Assembly (NCBI GenBank): GCA_034387635.1
Contig: JAOANU010000005.1
Coordinates: 186,001 to 250,000, forward strand
Direction: 5' to 3'
Origin: Rhodosporidiobolus odoratus
Lineage: Eukaryota; Basidiomycota; Microbotryomycetes; Sporidiobolales; Sporidiobolaceae
DNA length: 64,000 nucleotides
Position numbers and translations under genes: made by a program
Shown: one piece after another, positions 14,801 to 26,068 of the stretch
How positions within the stretch are numbered: position 1 is the stretch's first letter
Layout: the number at the start of each line of letters is the position of its first letter
The notes under the pieces: model-generated
What the model was told of the DNA's origin: nothing
What the model saw: only the letters and a program-made list of their open reading frames with translations
Databases searched by the model: none

Positions 14801-15112
14801 CCCACTCCTGGCGTCGGCCCCTCGCCCTCCTCCTCCTCCTCCTCCTTCTCCTCTATCTCAGCCGGAGCAAAGCTACGAGCCTCAAGAAGCGCGAATAGTA
14901 GTCGAGTGGATTTAGCTGCTGCGATGGGAGGGGGAGGGGGAGGGGGTCATTTTGCTGGTCCTGTTGGAGGAGCGGGAGGAGGAGTAGGAGGAGGAGGAGG
15001 AGGAGGAGGAGGAGGAGGGCCAGGCGGAGGTTTGTCGGCGAGTGAGCAGGTGAGTGGATTGGCGAGTGCTAGGAATACTGGTAGAGGGTCCTCGCCTGGG
15101 TTGACGGATTGA
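11880..15112 (+). CDS. YND1: GDA1/CD39-family apyrase (Golgi nucleoside diphosphatase)
   Basis: Two exons (11880-12105, 12192-15112) give 1,048 residues. Apyrase conserved regions are clear: VIDAGSSGSRIQVYSW near residue 20, ATAGMR near 117, EEEGLYGWIAVNYL near 160 and LDMGGASTQIAFE near 197. A hydrophobic segment near residues 576-596 (LPFLGIAALLLSIYLFVIS) fits the single C-terminal membrane anchor of yeast Ynd1. Such enzymes hydrolyse nucleoside di- and triphosphates in the Golgi lumen, removing products of sugar-nucleotide use and allowing continued glycosylation. The chain is far longer than yeast Ynd1 (630 residues) because about 450 residues of Ser/Pro/Gly-rich sequence follow the anchor, presumably on the cytosolic side. 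The family assignment is firm; the orthology to YND1 rather than GDA1 rests on the C-terminal anchor. Confidence 0.9.
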
Positions 15113-15602
15113 GGGCGCTTGAGGGTCAGCGAGGTGAAGGAGGTGGGGTCGTTGGGAATGGTGGAGTGTAACTATGGACCATGCGGGACTTGGGGGGATC
15201 AGGGTTAGTTAGGCTTTTCATTTGTTGTGTTTTCCCTTTTTTTCCTGTCTTTTTTTACTTTTCGTGCCGTCCCCTTCCCTTCCCTTCCCTTCCCTCTGAT
15301 TTTTCACTCACGGACACGCATGGACGTTCGACATTCTTGCTCGTTCAGTGACGAGCCCGTACTTACTTGAGCTTAGTCGAGTTTGCAAAGCCGTTGTGCC
15401 ACAACTCACTCTTCTTTCTTTGGGAGACACGGCGACGCCCTTGCCCGAGCGAGTGCTCGCTGGAAGCCATCCAGGTCGCGTAGCCTCGTCCGCGCACAGC
15501 AACCAGGATGGTAGGTAGGAAAGGGTCCTCAGCAGCGACAAAAAGGTGAGGCAATCTCCCCTTGCTACGAGCTGAATGGAGCCCGCAATTTGCAACGCTC
15601 AG
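15113..15602. other. convergent 3' region with CCCTT repeats
   Basis: The gap holds the 3' ends of the apyrase (+) and bL27m (-) genes. A short (CCCTT)n run lies near 15268-15297 and T-rich stretches at 15220-15260. No gene is recognisable. Confidence 0.5.
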
Positions 15603-16382
15603 CTATGCCCTCGCGCCCTCTCCTGCCTCCGCTGCAGGCCCAGCCGATGCTGCCGCCTCGGCAATCAGTTTCTTCAACTCTTCCTCACCCAAAACCTCCC
15701 CTTCCCCCTTGAACTCCCACCCTTGCATCGATCCCTCCTGATTCTCCAAATCCACTCCAGCAAAGTATCGACTCCTCCCCGTGCCACTCTCATCCCTCGG
15801 CAACCTCTCCTCTGAACTCTGCACAATCCCCACCAATTTACGTTCTTTCCCTCGAACAACGTCTCGGTAGTATTGGACGTAGCCTGGGACGAGAGCAAAG
15901 AGGGTGTGGTCTCGGCCTCGAGAGACGTGTTGACCGGGGTGCCAAGTTGAACCGCGTTGACGAACGAGAATGTTACCCGGAATGACTTCTTGACCTGCGA
16001 TTCGCGCCGGACCGCTTAGCATTGTTCTCTCGCCTCGAGAGAGCGTCGAGTAGGGTGGCAGGATGGGAAAGGGAAAGGGAAAGGGTAAGGGAAGGAAAAG
16101 GCTGCGTACCTCCGTACTTCTTTACTCCCAACCGTTTGCCAACACTGTTTCGACCGTTTTTGGAAGAACCTCCTCCTCGCTTGGTAGCGGTTCGGATCTG
16201 TTGACCGAAGGATCCGGAACCTGTCACGCCACCACTGATCAGCGTCAGTGCTGGCAGTTTGTTGAGGAGAAGAAGCGAGGCGAGGACAAACCGGCGAGAT
16301 GAGTGTCGAAGAGGGTGGAAGCCAAGGCGGAGGTTGAGGGGAGAGATGAGAGGGTTGGCCGTGCTAGCAGTTGACGGAACAT
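15603..16382 (-). CDS. MRPL27: mitochondrial large-subunit ribosomal protein bL27m
   Basis: Three exons (16382-16292, 16220-16110, 15994-15603) give 197 residues. An N-terminal Ser/Thr/Arg-rich segment looks like a mitochondrial targeting peptide and is followed by the bL27 core: the ATKRGGGSSKNGR region, [24 protein letters not shown], then HPGQHVSRGRDHTLFAL. bL27 lies near the peptidyl-transferase centre of bacterial-type ribosomes. The C-terminal tail (about 80 residues, Glu/Ala-rich) is an extension of the kind common in fungal mitoribosomal proteins. The gene is transcribed divergently from PRP38 with 241 bp between start codons. The symbol is given by family and naming differs between species. 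Confidence 0.88.
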
Positions 16383-16623
16383 GGTGTCTAGCGTAATCCG
16401 TAAGAGCGGGACGAGGACGACAAGCGAGAGAGACGACGAGATGAAACTCTCACTCTCGCTCACAACTGCTAAAGCCTGTATACGCACTCTGGAAACACTC
16501 TGAAAGCTTGATCAAACTACTAGACAAGCGCGCCAACCAGCTCTACCTTGTTCCCCCTCTTCTCCCTCACCCCACTACTTCCCTTACTTCGATTCAACCT
16601 TCCGACTCGAATACGCCCTCGAG
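16383..16623. promoter_or_regulatory. shared promoter of bL27m and PRP38
   Basis: This 241-bp gap between divergent start codons must hold both promoters. No specific element is identified. Confidence 0.4.
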
Positions 16624-17868
16624 ATGGCGAATACAACACGCGCCGGTGCTTTGTCGGTACACGGTACCAATCCGCAGGTACGTCCATCTGTCTCTCACCT
16701 CGTGTCGAAACCTACTCATCTGCTTTCTTGCTGCAGTACCTCGTACCTACCGTCATTCGTCAACGAGTCTACGATACCATGTACTGGAGTACGTTTTCTC
16801 CCTTCCCTGTCCCTCACACTACCTCGCAGCCGACTCACGCTTTTCGCTACGTCAGAGGAACACTGTTTCGCCCTCAACTCGGCAACCATCATCGACCGCG
16901 CCGTTGAACTGAACCACGTCGGAGGAACCTATGCCAACACTCGCCCAACCGAGTTCATGTGTCTAGTTCTCAAGTTGTTGCAGTTGCAACCGGAACGGGA
17001 AATCATACTAGAGTATTTGAGAGCGGAAGAATTCAAGTGCGTTGCGTTCCTTTCTTTCGTCTCCCTGTTCATCTGTCCGAGCCAGGCAACACTGTTGACC
17101 TCGTCTCACCTTAAGATACCTGCGAGCATTAGCAGCTTTCTACGTTCGCCTCACTTTTGACTCGTTGAACGCGTATGAAGTTCTCGAGCCTTTACTACAA
17201 GATTACCGGAAACTTCGATTCCGAGCCATGGGTGCGCCCCCATCTGTTTGGACCCTTCACCACCCGCAAGCTGACGTCATGCCACACTCGCTCTACTAGA
17301 CGGATCCTACTCCATCCTGACGATTGACGAGTTCGCCGACCAATTGCTCACATCCGACTCAATCTGCGAAATCCAACTCCCTCGGCTGACTCAACGAAAA
17401 GTCTTGGAAGAAACGGAAGGACTTGCTCTGCGACGGAGTAAACTCGGTAAGGCTCTTGGGGTTATGGCGGTGGATGGTCAGGGGAGTGGAAACGAGAGTG
17501 AAGGGAGTGAGGATGAGGAGAGGGGAGGACGGTATTTGAGTAGGTCGCCGAGTGCGAGCAGGAGTCCTAGTCCGGCCAGTGGGGTTGCAGAGGAGGAGGA
17601 ACCAGAGTACTGGACAGAGGAAGAAGCGGAGAATGAGGCTGAAGGGCGCGGGAGGGACGTCAAGAGGAAAAGACGGCCGGTCGTCGAGATCGATGGGGTT
17701 GAGAGGAGAAGAAGTCCAAGTCCGGCGGAGGGGAGTGAGGGGAGGTATGTGTCGAGGAGTCCTAGTCCGGCGGGGAGTGATGGACGGTTTGTGTCGAGGA
17801 GTCCGTCGGGGAGCCCAGCACCGGACAAGATGGAGATTGAGGTGGAGCATGTTGATGGGGATGTCTAG
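16624..17868 (+). CDS. PRP38: pre-mRNA-splicing factor Prp38
   Basis: Five exons (16624-16677, 16737-16788, 16856-17036, 17116-17231, 17300-17868) give 323 residues. The Prp38 domain fills about residues 1-190, with recognisable blocks VYDTMYWKEHCFAL, HVGGTYANTRPTEFMCLVLK and AEEFKYLRALAAFYVRLTF. Prp38 is a U4/U6.U5 tri-snRNP protein needed to activate the spliceosome. The C-terminal part is a Ser/Arg/Pro-rich tail with repeated RSPS units (near residues 210-310), as in metazoan Prp38 but not yeast. The first three introns are very short (59, 67 and 79 nt). Confidence 0.93.
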
Positions 17869-17994
17869 TGCCGTAACTTGTTGCTCATTCTACCTTGTTG
17901 ACATTGTCGAGCTCGTCTGTACTGTGAACGATCTCGTCAACGCCGTTTGCTCCGCGGTTTTCTTCTCGTGTGGCTTTTCTTCCCTTCCTCTACC

Positions 17995-19236
17995 ATGGCT
18001 CAACCCGCCTCAGCTTCTCTCGCGGATCCATCCCCGAGTCGACGCCCCTCCAACAACTCTTCAGACTTTCTCCTGCTCACCCACGAGCGCTCGCCTCTGC
18101 TCGCCTCTTCCTCGTCGTCCTCCCCACATACCGCTCACTCCCCCTCTCATCATGCTCTCCCTCCACCCCGCTACAGATGGGTACTACAAACAGCTTGTAT
18201 CATAGACTTTACCGTCACTCTCTCTACTGCCCAAGCAGTGTCTTTGAGCAAGATACCCATCACTTCGCTCCTGCTCAGTTTGGCACGGCCCGTCGTCGTA
18301 GGAGCAGCCGTCAGTAACAGCAGAGTACGCGAGGTGGGCGTCTTGATCATAGGACAGGCACTCGTGAGCTTCTCCCTCTGTCGGTCGCTGTAAACGATGG
18401 CTCAGTTCCCCTCTCTCAATAATCGCGAATCTGCAGGTCTCGCTCCTCATCCTCCTCTACCGCTTTAACGAACTCGTTCAACGACGTTCCTCCCCTCCTC
18501 TTCCTCCCAACTCTCCCCCTTCCTTCTGCCGCGTCCTCGTCGACCTCTCACCGCTGACCCAGTTCACCAACCCAACAACAAACTGGTACCTCCTCTCTTT
18601 CTCCTTCTCCCTCCTCCACTACCTCCTCTTCGCCATTTTTGTCGGCGTACGGAGACGGAGAAATCCTTTCTCGGGGAGTCGAGGGTTGAGAGCTTTGGGG
18701 AGGGTGGGGAGGGGACAGAGGTGGGGAGAGATGGAGTGGGAGGGGAGGGAAGAAAATGTCTCTTCGGGTGGAGGGGGACGAGGGAGGAGGACGAGTCGGG
18801 CGTTGAGGAGTACTGAGGCGGGAGTATCGGTCGTCGTCGATGATACGAACGTGGAAGGTCGAGAGCGGGAGCTTGAAGCGGGAGAGGGGGAAGGCGAAGT
18901 CGGAGAAGAAGCAGAAGAAGAAGAAGAACGCGACGACGACGAGCTCGCGACCACTTCAAGCGAAGATGAAGACGAAGATTCGGACGACATTATCGACATC
19001 CCACGTCGAGGCGGTGTTGGAGGTGCAGCGAGTACTTTGCGGAATAGGCAGAGTCGACTCAGTCTACGAAGCGTGGGCGCGGGCGCGAGGAATGGCTCAC
19101 AGGAAAGACAAGGCCCAGGACCAGGGGGATTGAGAGGCAGTAGGGCTTTTGGGTCAATGAGGTCTTTAGGTGCGTCTCCAGTTCTGGATTCTCTGGCTTT
19201 CATCTGCTAACTACGATTTCTTCAGCCGGAATATAG
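17995..19236 (+). CDS. multi-pass membrane protein with acidic C-terminal tail
   Basis: Exons 17995-18363, 18437-19169 and a tiny 19226-19236 give about 370 residues. After a Ser-rich N-terminus come hydrophobic segments (WVLQTACIIDFTVTL, SLLLSLARPVVVGAAV, EVGVLIIGQALVSLLILL, and LLSFSFSLLHYLLFAIFVGV), so probably four membrane spans. The tail is Gly/Arg-rich, then strongly acidic (runs of Glu and Asp), then basic. I do not recognise the family. The last exon codes only four residues before TAG; a nearby alternative donor at 19181 would instead read on through about 90 open codons, so the C-terminus is uncertain. Confidence 0.6.
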
Positions 19237-19857
19237 CTTTGCATCGCCGTCCCGTTCGCAATTCTCTCCGAAGCTAATAGCAAGGGCGGACAAAGTTCTA
19301 CTTGGGCTCGATCATGCCTGGTACGCCGGTATCGAAGATATCTGGCCTGACATACAGGTCGTCTTGACCAATTCGACTTACAATTGGTCTCACGTCTTTC
19401 GGTCCCAGTGTGTACGCGCTACATCCACGACTCGCTCAATCCTGCTCGACAGGACGTCGCAGCGCAGCGACAGTCAAGTGCCGCACAATCTCTGCTGATG
19501 GCCTTCTCAGATTTGCCTTCCTTTCAGCCTTCTCCTCCCAGGTCAGCGATACGGCCCGATAAAGATCATTCCATCTGGCGTGAAGTCCCAAGGCCATCAG
19601 GTGCGAGTGGACGTTCTTCCCAAGTTCTTCCGGTTATCACGCAACAGCACCGCATCGTCGCAATGTTCTACACGGAGGTTCCGCGGCTCCGGCAACTCAG
19701 CCCCGGCGCTTGTTGAGGCCTCTCGGTGGCTCCGAATGAGCTCCACGGTGACACGGTCCGCCTCGATAACCGCCTCACCGCTCCTGTCCTCACATCCCCT
19801 CTCTCCCCCGCTGCTTTGCTCCCTCTTTCTTCCATCGCATCTCGACGAACGTACACC
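19237..19857. other. intergenic, possible unspliced coding tail
   Basis: This 621-bp gap lies between two plus-strand genes. In the frame starting at 19226 it stays open for about 90 codons and reads like ordinary protein (LGLDHAWYAGIEDIWPD), so it may be an alternative end of the membrane-protein gene. Nothing else is recognised. Confidence 0.35.
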
Positions 19858-22029
19858 ATGACCGACTTCGATCCCTCCTTCTCGCGCCACCCCTACAAGG
19901 AGCTTCTATACGAAGTCGACGTCGCCTACGACCCAAATGCCCTCTTCAAACAGCGATACGATCCCGCGTCTCTTGACAGTGTCAAAGGCGAGATTCGAGG
20001 GATCTTCACTGAGGAACGGTGGAACAGCTTGCCGTCATGGTTGCATGAGCATGTGATTTGGGAGATTCGACGATGTCGGGTGGAGATGGGGAACACGATT
20101 GATATGGGAGAAAGAGGAAACGAGAGAAGGTCTGACAGGCCAAAGAACGGGGAAAAGAGGAAGGTTGTAAGGTTACATTTCTCCCTCTGTGAAAGTTTGT
20201 CCACAGGATACTCTTCTCACCGCGGCTGGCCTTTGTCCAGTTACGACCCGACGTTACCCCGATAGCTTGGTTCGAGGTTCGTCGTTCGACGACCATTTTC
20301 CTCATTTCCCCCCTCGCGCTTCGCCGCCCGCTGCAGCTTCTGCCAGTCCCCCACACCGCAAGACCAAATCTGATGCAGCTTGCACCTCCCGCAGCGTCAA
20401 GTCTTCGCCCTTAACCAGCTCATCCTCTTCGCACCCGTCACCTACTCCCATCACCCGGCTGAAGCGCCCCGAGTCCTTCCCCTCGCCGTCCCTCCACTTT
20501 TCCCCCAATCCCACATTTACAACAAACACCTCGATCCCGCCTTCCCTCTCCTCCCTATAAGCCACCAATTCTCTCTCGAAGCCCTCGTACAAGGCTGTGC
20601 CGCCCTAGCCGACTTACTCAAGTTACAGCAATCTATGATGAACGAGAAGGTGATCAAGCGCTTGAGAACTCTGAATGGGTTGTTAAAAGAGGAGAGGTGG
20701 AGAGAGAGGTGGGAGACGGCGATGCAGGCTTCGGGTAGGAGGAGGATTTCGAGGAATCTGCATAATGTCTTTGTTGGGGTGTTGTACAACGCAGAATTGG
20801 TGCGTCGGCCATGCCTTTTACTGTCTCCTCCTCTGACTTTCAGCTGATTCGAGCCCTCGTTCTGTATAGGTTGTCAGGGTGGAGAGCATCCTCGATGGGA
20901 CATACTTACCGGTAAGCTGGGATTATGGCCCGTCTGTTCTTTTGTCGCGCCGACCTTGACACGTCCCTACAAAGCCGGACGGATCCAGAGGCGGAGTCCG
21001 ACCTTTTCCGTTTGAGGAATATTCGCAAGAATACAATCCGACGCACAACAGGACTCAATCTGAGCATGATCCCCTCGCCCTCGTCGACGATGTCCTTCAC
21101 GACATTCAAATCGGATTCACATTGCAGGATTACCCCGACTCTCGAATTCACCAGTGGCAAAGCAGCTTTGACGCGCGGTTGGAAACGCACGGAGGATGGC
21201 GCAAGCTGCCCTACCTAGACCTGCTTCAGCTCATGCGTGAACTGCAGGCATTCGCCTTTCAACTTCCTTACTACGACAAGAAGCGCGTGGTGCATTACTT
21301 TCCGCTTCCTCCATACTTTGCTACGCGCTGAAACTGTTTCTTCCCTTACCCTTCTTGACCCGTATCAGCCCGGTCCGAGTCGTATCTTCGAAAGCATCGC
21401 TGCTACGGTACGTCCTCCGCTCTTTTCGTAGAGTCGAAACTCAGGACGTAACACCCTTGCTCACCCACAAACCCCTTCGCTTGCCGCAGCCTCTCGACGG
21501 CCTTTGGCGAGAATTTTACAACCTCCGCCACCAATGCTTACAACAACAGTTCCTGCCACCCCAGCCCCTCATCCAGTCCCCAGGCACGATTGACTGTCCG
21601 CCTCCGTACGCGCGACAGGGTCAATACCCGCCTGGTTCAGCGTTTACCCCTCTTCCTCCTCACCTCCTACACGGTAACGATCCTAGTCTTACCCTTCCCG
21701 CCCAGATTCATCACCAGGATCAACCTCTCAGCGTCTATACTGCAACTCGTCGACAAACGCCTTCCACACCTCTGCTAGGATCTGTTCCTACATCCCCCGA
21801 ACCCGTTTTCAAAGTCGAGGATTTTCTCCACTTTTCTCCCTCTCCCAATGGGCATTTCGGTAGCCCGCGGTACGGGTCATCTTCGCCTCCGCCGCCGCCG
21901 TCGTTTCACGATGCGAGTCATGGAGTTAATGATGTCGAGATGATGAGTTTGGCGAGGGAACATCGGAGGATTGGGTGGAGGACGGCGAGGAGGATGTGTA
22001 CTACACCGAGGGCTTGGGCAGAGGGGTGA
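19858..22029 (+). CDS. unknown protein, 560 residues
   Basis: Seven exons (19858-20129, 20207-20276, 20395-20799, 20870-20911, 20975-21289, 21369-21407, 21490-22029) join in phase. The first part is mixed helix-rich sequence (RHPYKELLYEVDVAYDPN, LPSWLHEHVIWEIRRCRVE), the middle carries hydrophobic and amphipathic stretches (FALNQLILFAPVTYSH, ALVQGCAALADLLKLQQSMM), and the last about 150 residues are Pro/Gln-rich. There is no signal peptide or clear membrane span. The first donor (GTCTGA at 20130) is weak, so the junction of exons 1 and 2 is the least sure. The family is not recognised. Confidence 0.6.
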
Positions 22030-22784
22030 TGCACCGTAGATGCCTGGATAAGGGAGCGATAACGCGGTGTTATCCACAGAATAACGCCGGGGAATTGGTC
22101 TTTGGTGTCATCTTCCGTCTGACATCGACACCGAGAGCACGGCTCAGTCGATGCCTGGCGGATGCGTCCTCCCTCGGTCAGAGAAAAGAGTGCGCGAACG
22201 CGAGGGGCACGCAGACTGTCAAGCCAAGCGGGAAACTGGACGATGACCTTCTCAACACCGGATCAAGGACGTACGAGAGAGAGGAGAGAAGCCAAAGTGT
22301 TTGTACGACAGCCGACGCGGTAAAGATGCAGAGAAAGAGGGGAAAACCGAGATCGGAGGGATCTAGCCCTCCAGGGTGACTAGAAAGTAACAGAACACCT
22401 CCTGCTGCTATCTCTTCCGCCCATGTCGACGCGCCTCGCCTCGTAGCCCCGTCCGAGTACACATTCGTCGCATGGAGAAGGTTACTCTTCCTCGACGGGG
22501 CCCGACGCCGAACCTGTATGCTAACCTGGGCGGAGTAATCTACTCCAGTTGGCAGCAGCCATTTTGGCGAGCGTGGGTGGTTGAGGCCGCCTCAATGACG
22601 TGGCTGCAGAGGAAGCGAATGAGCTCGAGTAGTAAACTGAGTAGAACGCGGACGTGATGTACTGGGAGCTGATCGCGCTTGTGGTTCGCAAGGGTATACG
22701 CCTAGAGGGGGTAAAGGTTTGACCTCCCTGGGTATATGTGCTGCACAGGCAGTGCTGCAGGTGGTGAGCGGTAGGTACAGATAT
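22030..22784. other. gene-poor stretch, nothing firm
   Basis: No coding region can be supported. On the minus strand a Pro/Arg-rich open frame (22592-22840) could be a further exon of the neighbouring unknown gene, replacing its last codons if the GTACGA at the end of that gene acts as a donor. Confidence 0.35.
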
Positions 22785-23656
22785 TTAGAAGGCAAGGGCT
22801 TTGGCGGACGCACTCGTACCCTCGTCGGCTTTTTCTCCATAAGTTGCCGGAATTTGCTTCTTTAAGATGTGCGACAGTTCCGATTTCCGTTTGCAGCAAC
22901 GGTAGAATGCTAGCGCGATGAGAGTGAGTTCTGTCTCGGCGCTGTGTGCGTCAGCTTTGTGTAGAGGGACCGGGATGAAGAACAGTCTCGCCTCGCCAAT
23001 CCTTCAAAGCGGCGGCGGAACCTTTGTCCTCTGCAGAAGGGCGAATCAGAGTCATAATAGAATAAGAAGGGCGTGCATCTGCGGACGACGAACCTCGACG
23101 TGCAGACTGCGACAGAAGAATCCATCGCGAGGTCAGCTGCTTCGCGATGTCTTGCCTATCGTTCTCGAACTCGTGACAATAGCCGATCACCTTCTCCTGC
23201 AATGAACCGAGCATTAGTGACGCCTGAAGGGTACGCAGCGATCCGACGTACCTCGGGGTTCAATCGCGCGTTCTGGTTGATCCAGTCTGCGAAGCAGCGC
23301 CTATCGTCCTTCTCGACTCTTTGTACCAGCTCTCTGTCGGGGACACTGAGGAGCTCGTCGGCGATCCGACGTAGCAAAACTTCCTGGTAGCCTGGAGACG
23401 CCGAGTCTGCCACACCGGGGGCCGGCAGCTCATCGAAAGTATTGACACGTTTCCTGCCTTCATAAGCGTCGCGCATTTCCATCAGTTAGTTCCCAAGTGC
23501 GCTAGACGTAGCTCACTCACCGCTTGTAATGGCCTCTGTCAGGCTTTGGTAAATTCCGAGAGACTCGTTGTGTTTAAGTATATTCGCTTCGATCTCCGGG
23601 TAGTTGTAATGGACGCAGTGCGGGAGAGGCGGCAGGTCTGGGATTGGCGGCTTCAT
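22785..23656 (-). CDS. unknown small protein with 9-nt microexon
   Basis: Exons 23656-23521, 23457-23252, 23196-23094, 23030-23022 (9 nt) and 22909-22785 join in phase to 192 residues. The start reads MKPPIPDLPPLPHCVHYNYP and the rest is charged and helix-rich (LRRIADELLSVPDRELVQRV, EKVIGYCHEFENDRQDIAKQ, CCKRKSELSHILKKQIP). Intron 1 has a perfect AACTAAC branch site. Position, strand, small exons and the use of a phase-1 9-nt microexon recall the two duplicated genes next to it, but the sequence similarity I can see is slight (a short LPxxP start), so kinship is a guess. The last exon may be longer if its GTACGA is used as a donor. Function unknown. Confidence 0.5.
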
Positions 23657-23968
23657 GCGGCGCACGGTCGGAGGCAGCGGCATGAGCGTCAGAAGCTGGA
23701 CAAGCCAAGCTCGAAGCGCTCACAAAGCCATGTCCGGTGTGTCCGAGGAGGACGGGAACAGAAGGCGACGAGAGGGGGCGCGGGAGATCGTGACCTGTCG
23801 GGCGTGGACCGCGCAGCAAGACAGCACGGCCAAGGAAGCAGACAGGTAGTAAGGGATCAAGGGGACCACAGCAGCCGTCTTGTAAGCAGAATACTAGTTA
23901 CACATGGCAGTCTCGACCTTCTCAACCGCATGCTGCTCACAACCTGGAGCGTCTACTGTCCCGCTGTC

Positions 23969-25484
23969 CTATCGCAGTATGTTTTTCTTCCACGGGAAGA
24001 GATTCGTGAAACTTCTTTCCCGCTTCGGCGGTTTTCGAGCGTCCTGCACCTCGGCAAGTCGAGGTCGCTCCCCAGGCTCGTACGCGGTGCTCCTTCTCGA
24101 AGGTTGCCTCGTCAACAGTGATCCGTCACTGTCCGAGTCTGAAGAGACGCCAACAAAGTCAGGCTTAGCTGGGTAGGGGAGGATTTTGTCAGAAGAGGTG
24201 GCCATCCCTTAAAAAAATGGGAGTTGCTTACATGATCCAGCACGAGAAACAGGCCGATCTTCCTCCGCTGGCCTCTGTAGCATACTAGGATTATGTAACG
24301 GATAGGCACCACCGAAGAGCGGTGGCATACGGCCTTCTGCAAAGGAACAAAAGCAAGATTTAGCAGACAAAGGGCAAGAAACGCACAGTAGAATACCTAC
24401 CTCCTTCAGTTGACGCGGCGGAAATGCCCATCGATGCATCAGCATGCTTGCAGTCACCTGTGCGTGAGATGTTAGACTACCAAATAAGGCATGTAGGGTA
24501 ACGAAGCAGCAGTCGACGTACCGTTCCTTCGGCATAATTGACTGCTGATCCAGATGAAGGCTTTGTTTCTCTCACCACATCTCTCCCACTCGGCCTTAGC
24601 TAGGTTTCGGCCTGTAAAAACCAGAGAGACACTCATCAGTGTAGAACAAGTGATGAAGGGCGGTACCCCTTGAACGCGCGGCAAGGAGAAGAAACGCACG
24701 ATGAGCATTTTTAAGACAATCTTCAGGTTGCATATCACGGTCTGCAGCCCGTCACGCAACTGTGGTCAGCAACGGAGTTCGAGCGCGGCAACAGCTCATG
24801 CGCACCGATTCGGTCGATGGCGACCCGATTGTCAGCGACGTCCAATTCCAACTTGATTGCCTTCTTGCTTCTTTCAAGTCTCTTCTCCTCGTTAATGAAA
24901 GCCTGAATACTGCCGACCTGGCATGGGCTCAAGCAGTCAGTTCCTGCCAAAAAGACTGAAGCCAGCGGGTCTGCCCAGACAGGTACACGCGGCCGATAAA
25001 GTCAGTACATACTTTCAACATTGTCCACAGATACTCCACAAAGACCTTCCGCTCAAACCTCTCAACTTCCTTCATTTTCTCCAACATGTTGTTCAAGTTG
25101 GTCTTGAGTTCTGCGGTACCGATGCCCGGAAGCGAAAAAGTTCAGTCCGAGTATGTCCGCCATGCATGCTTACTGCAGCCCCCCACAATGGTTACCGATT
25201 GGAGACTGCAGTCGATAGAAAGCCGAAGGCCATGGCTCGAAGGGAAAGACATAGAGCAAAGGTTCGCAAGGCGGCTCACCCTCGCGATCTGCGGGCAATC
25301 CAACGAGGCGTCCGTCAGTCCCGTCTTCTTCTCGTGTGTGGCACGGAGACGACGTACTGTAGACCGGTGCCGCCCTCAGAGCCTCGTACTCCCCAAAGAG
25401 TTGACCCCTTTCCTGGAAGTCTTTCAAGGGCGTCTTCGTGAGGTTGGGAGCGCTAGGCAAGTGTCCAAGCATGTTGCCGACCAT
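23969..25484 (-). CDS. unknown helical protein, tandem copy A (279 aa)
   Basis: Nine exons (25484-25358, 25288-25280, 25110-25013, 24917-24806, 24741-24700, 24611-24522, 24457-24401, 24336-24232, 24168-23969) close in phase at a TAG. Exon 2 is only 9 nt. The N-terminal 160 residues are charged and helical (LKDFQERGQLFGEYEAL, MLEKMKEVERFERKVFVEYL, EEKRLERSKKAIKLELDVAD, RRNLAKAEWERCGERNKAFI), a pattern seen in BAR-like and other coiled helical bundles; this likeness is an impression only. The C-terminal part is Ser/Asp-rich (SSDSDSDG) with a basic aromatic end (FTNLFPWKKNILR). A shorter paralogue, copy B, lies about 1.7 kb upstream with matching exon sizes, phases and microexon. Function unknown. 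Confidence 0.72.
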
Positions 25485-26068
25485 GTTTGTGAGGCTGCTT
25501 GAAGGAGACGGATCAGACGAGGAAGAAGGATCGCTACGCTGAGGGCTGAGCAAACGGTCAAGACAGAGAGGAGCTTCCCTCGCTCCGCGGAGGGCTCGTG
25601 GGCGTGAAAAGGGGTCGGACGCAAGCACGTGGTCGAGGATAACGCAAGCTAGCCCAGACGTACACAGAAGTCGGCACGAACCTGCAGCTGTACTGCCAAG
25701 CGATACAACTGCGAGCCAAGGCTGCTCAAAAGAAAACGGCGGTTGCAACAAATGCGAGAAAAGAGAAAAGAGAACGGGAGCACCTGCCGGGCTTAGACCG
25801 CGCGGAAAGGCAATGTAGGTAATGAAGCAGACACGTGGCACGGAGTAGAATGACCATGGCAGCTGGCTCCGAAGCAGAATGAATTGTTTACCACTGACAG
25901 TCTCCACCTTCTCATCAGCATACTGCATACGACCCGGATAACCCACCGCTCCATCATACATCACCGGTGGTGCTTCTTCCGTTTGAACAGCCTTGACACT
26001 GGGTGGTGTTGAGCGTGCGTATGGCCGGGCTGAAGTCGCTGTTGTGGGTGGTAAACGGTATTTTTGCT
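25485..26068. other. spacer between tandem copies, itself duplicated
   Basis: The spacer upstream of copy A and downstream of copy B resembles the DNA below copy A (about 23,770-23,968), for example around the AGAAGGT(C/G)GAGACTG block. Sequences near 25,690-25,760 also resemble the 5' flank of copy B near 27,450-27,550. The duplicated unit therefore includes flanking DNA. On the minus strand, the lost C-terminus of copy B (...SRLFKRKKHHR) is still readable around 25,960-26,000. Confidence 0.6.

Noticed and set aside
25170..25964. 264-codon minus-strand frame
   Set aside because: It spans the spacer, exon 1 and introns of copy A; only the exon 1 part is real, as the matching exon structure in copy B shows.
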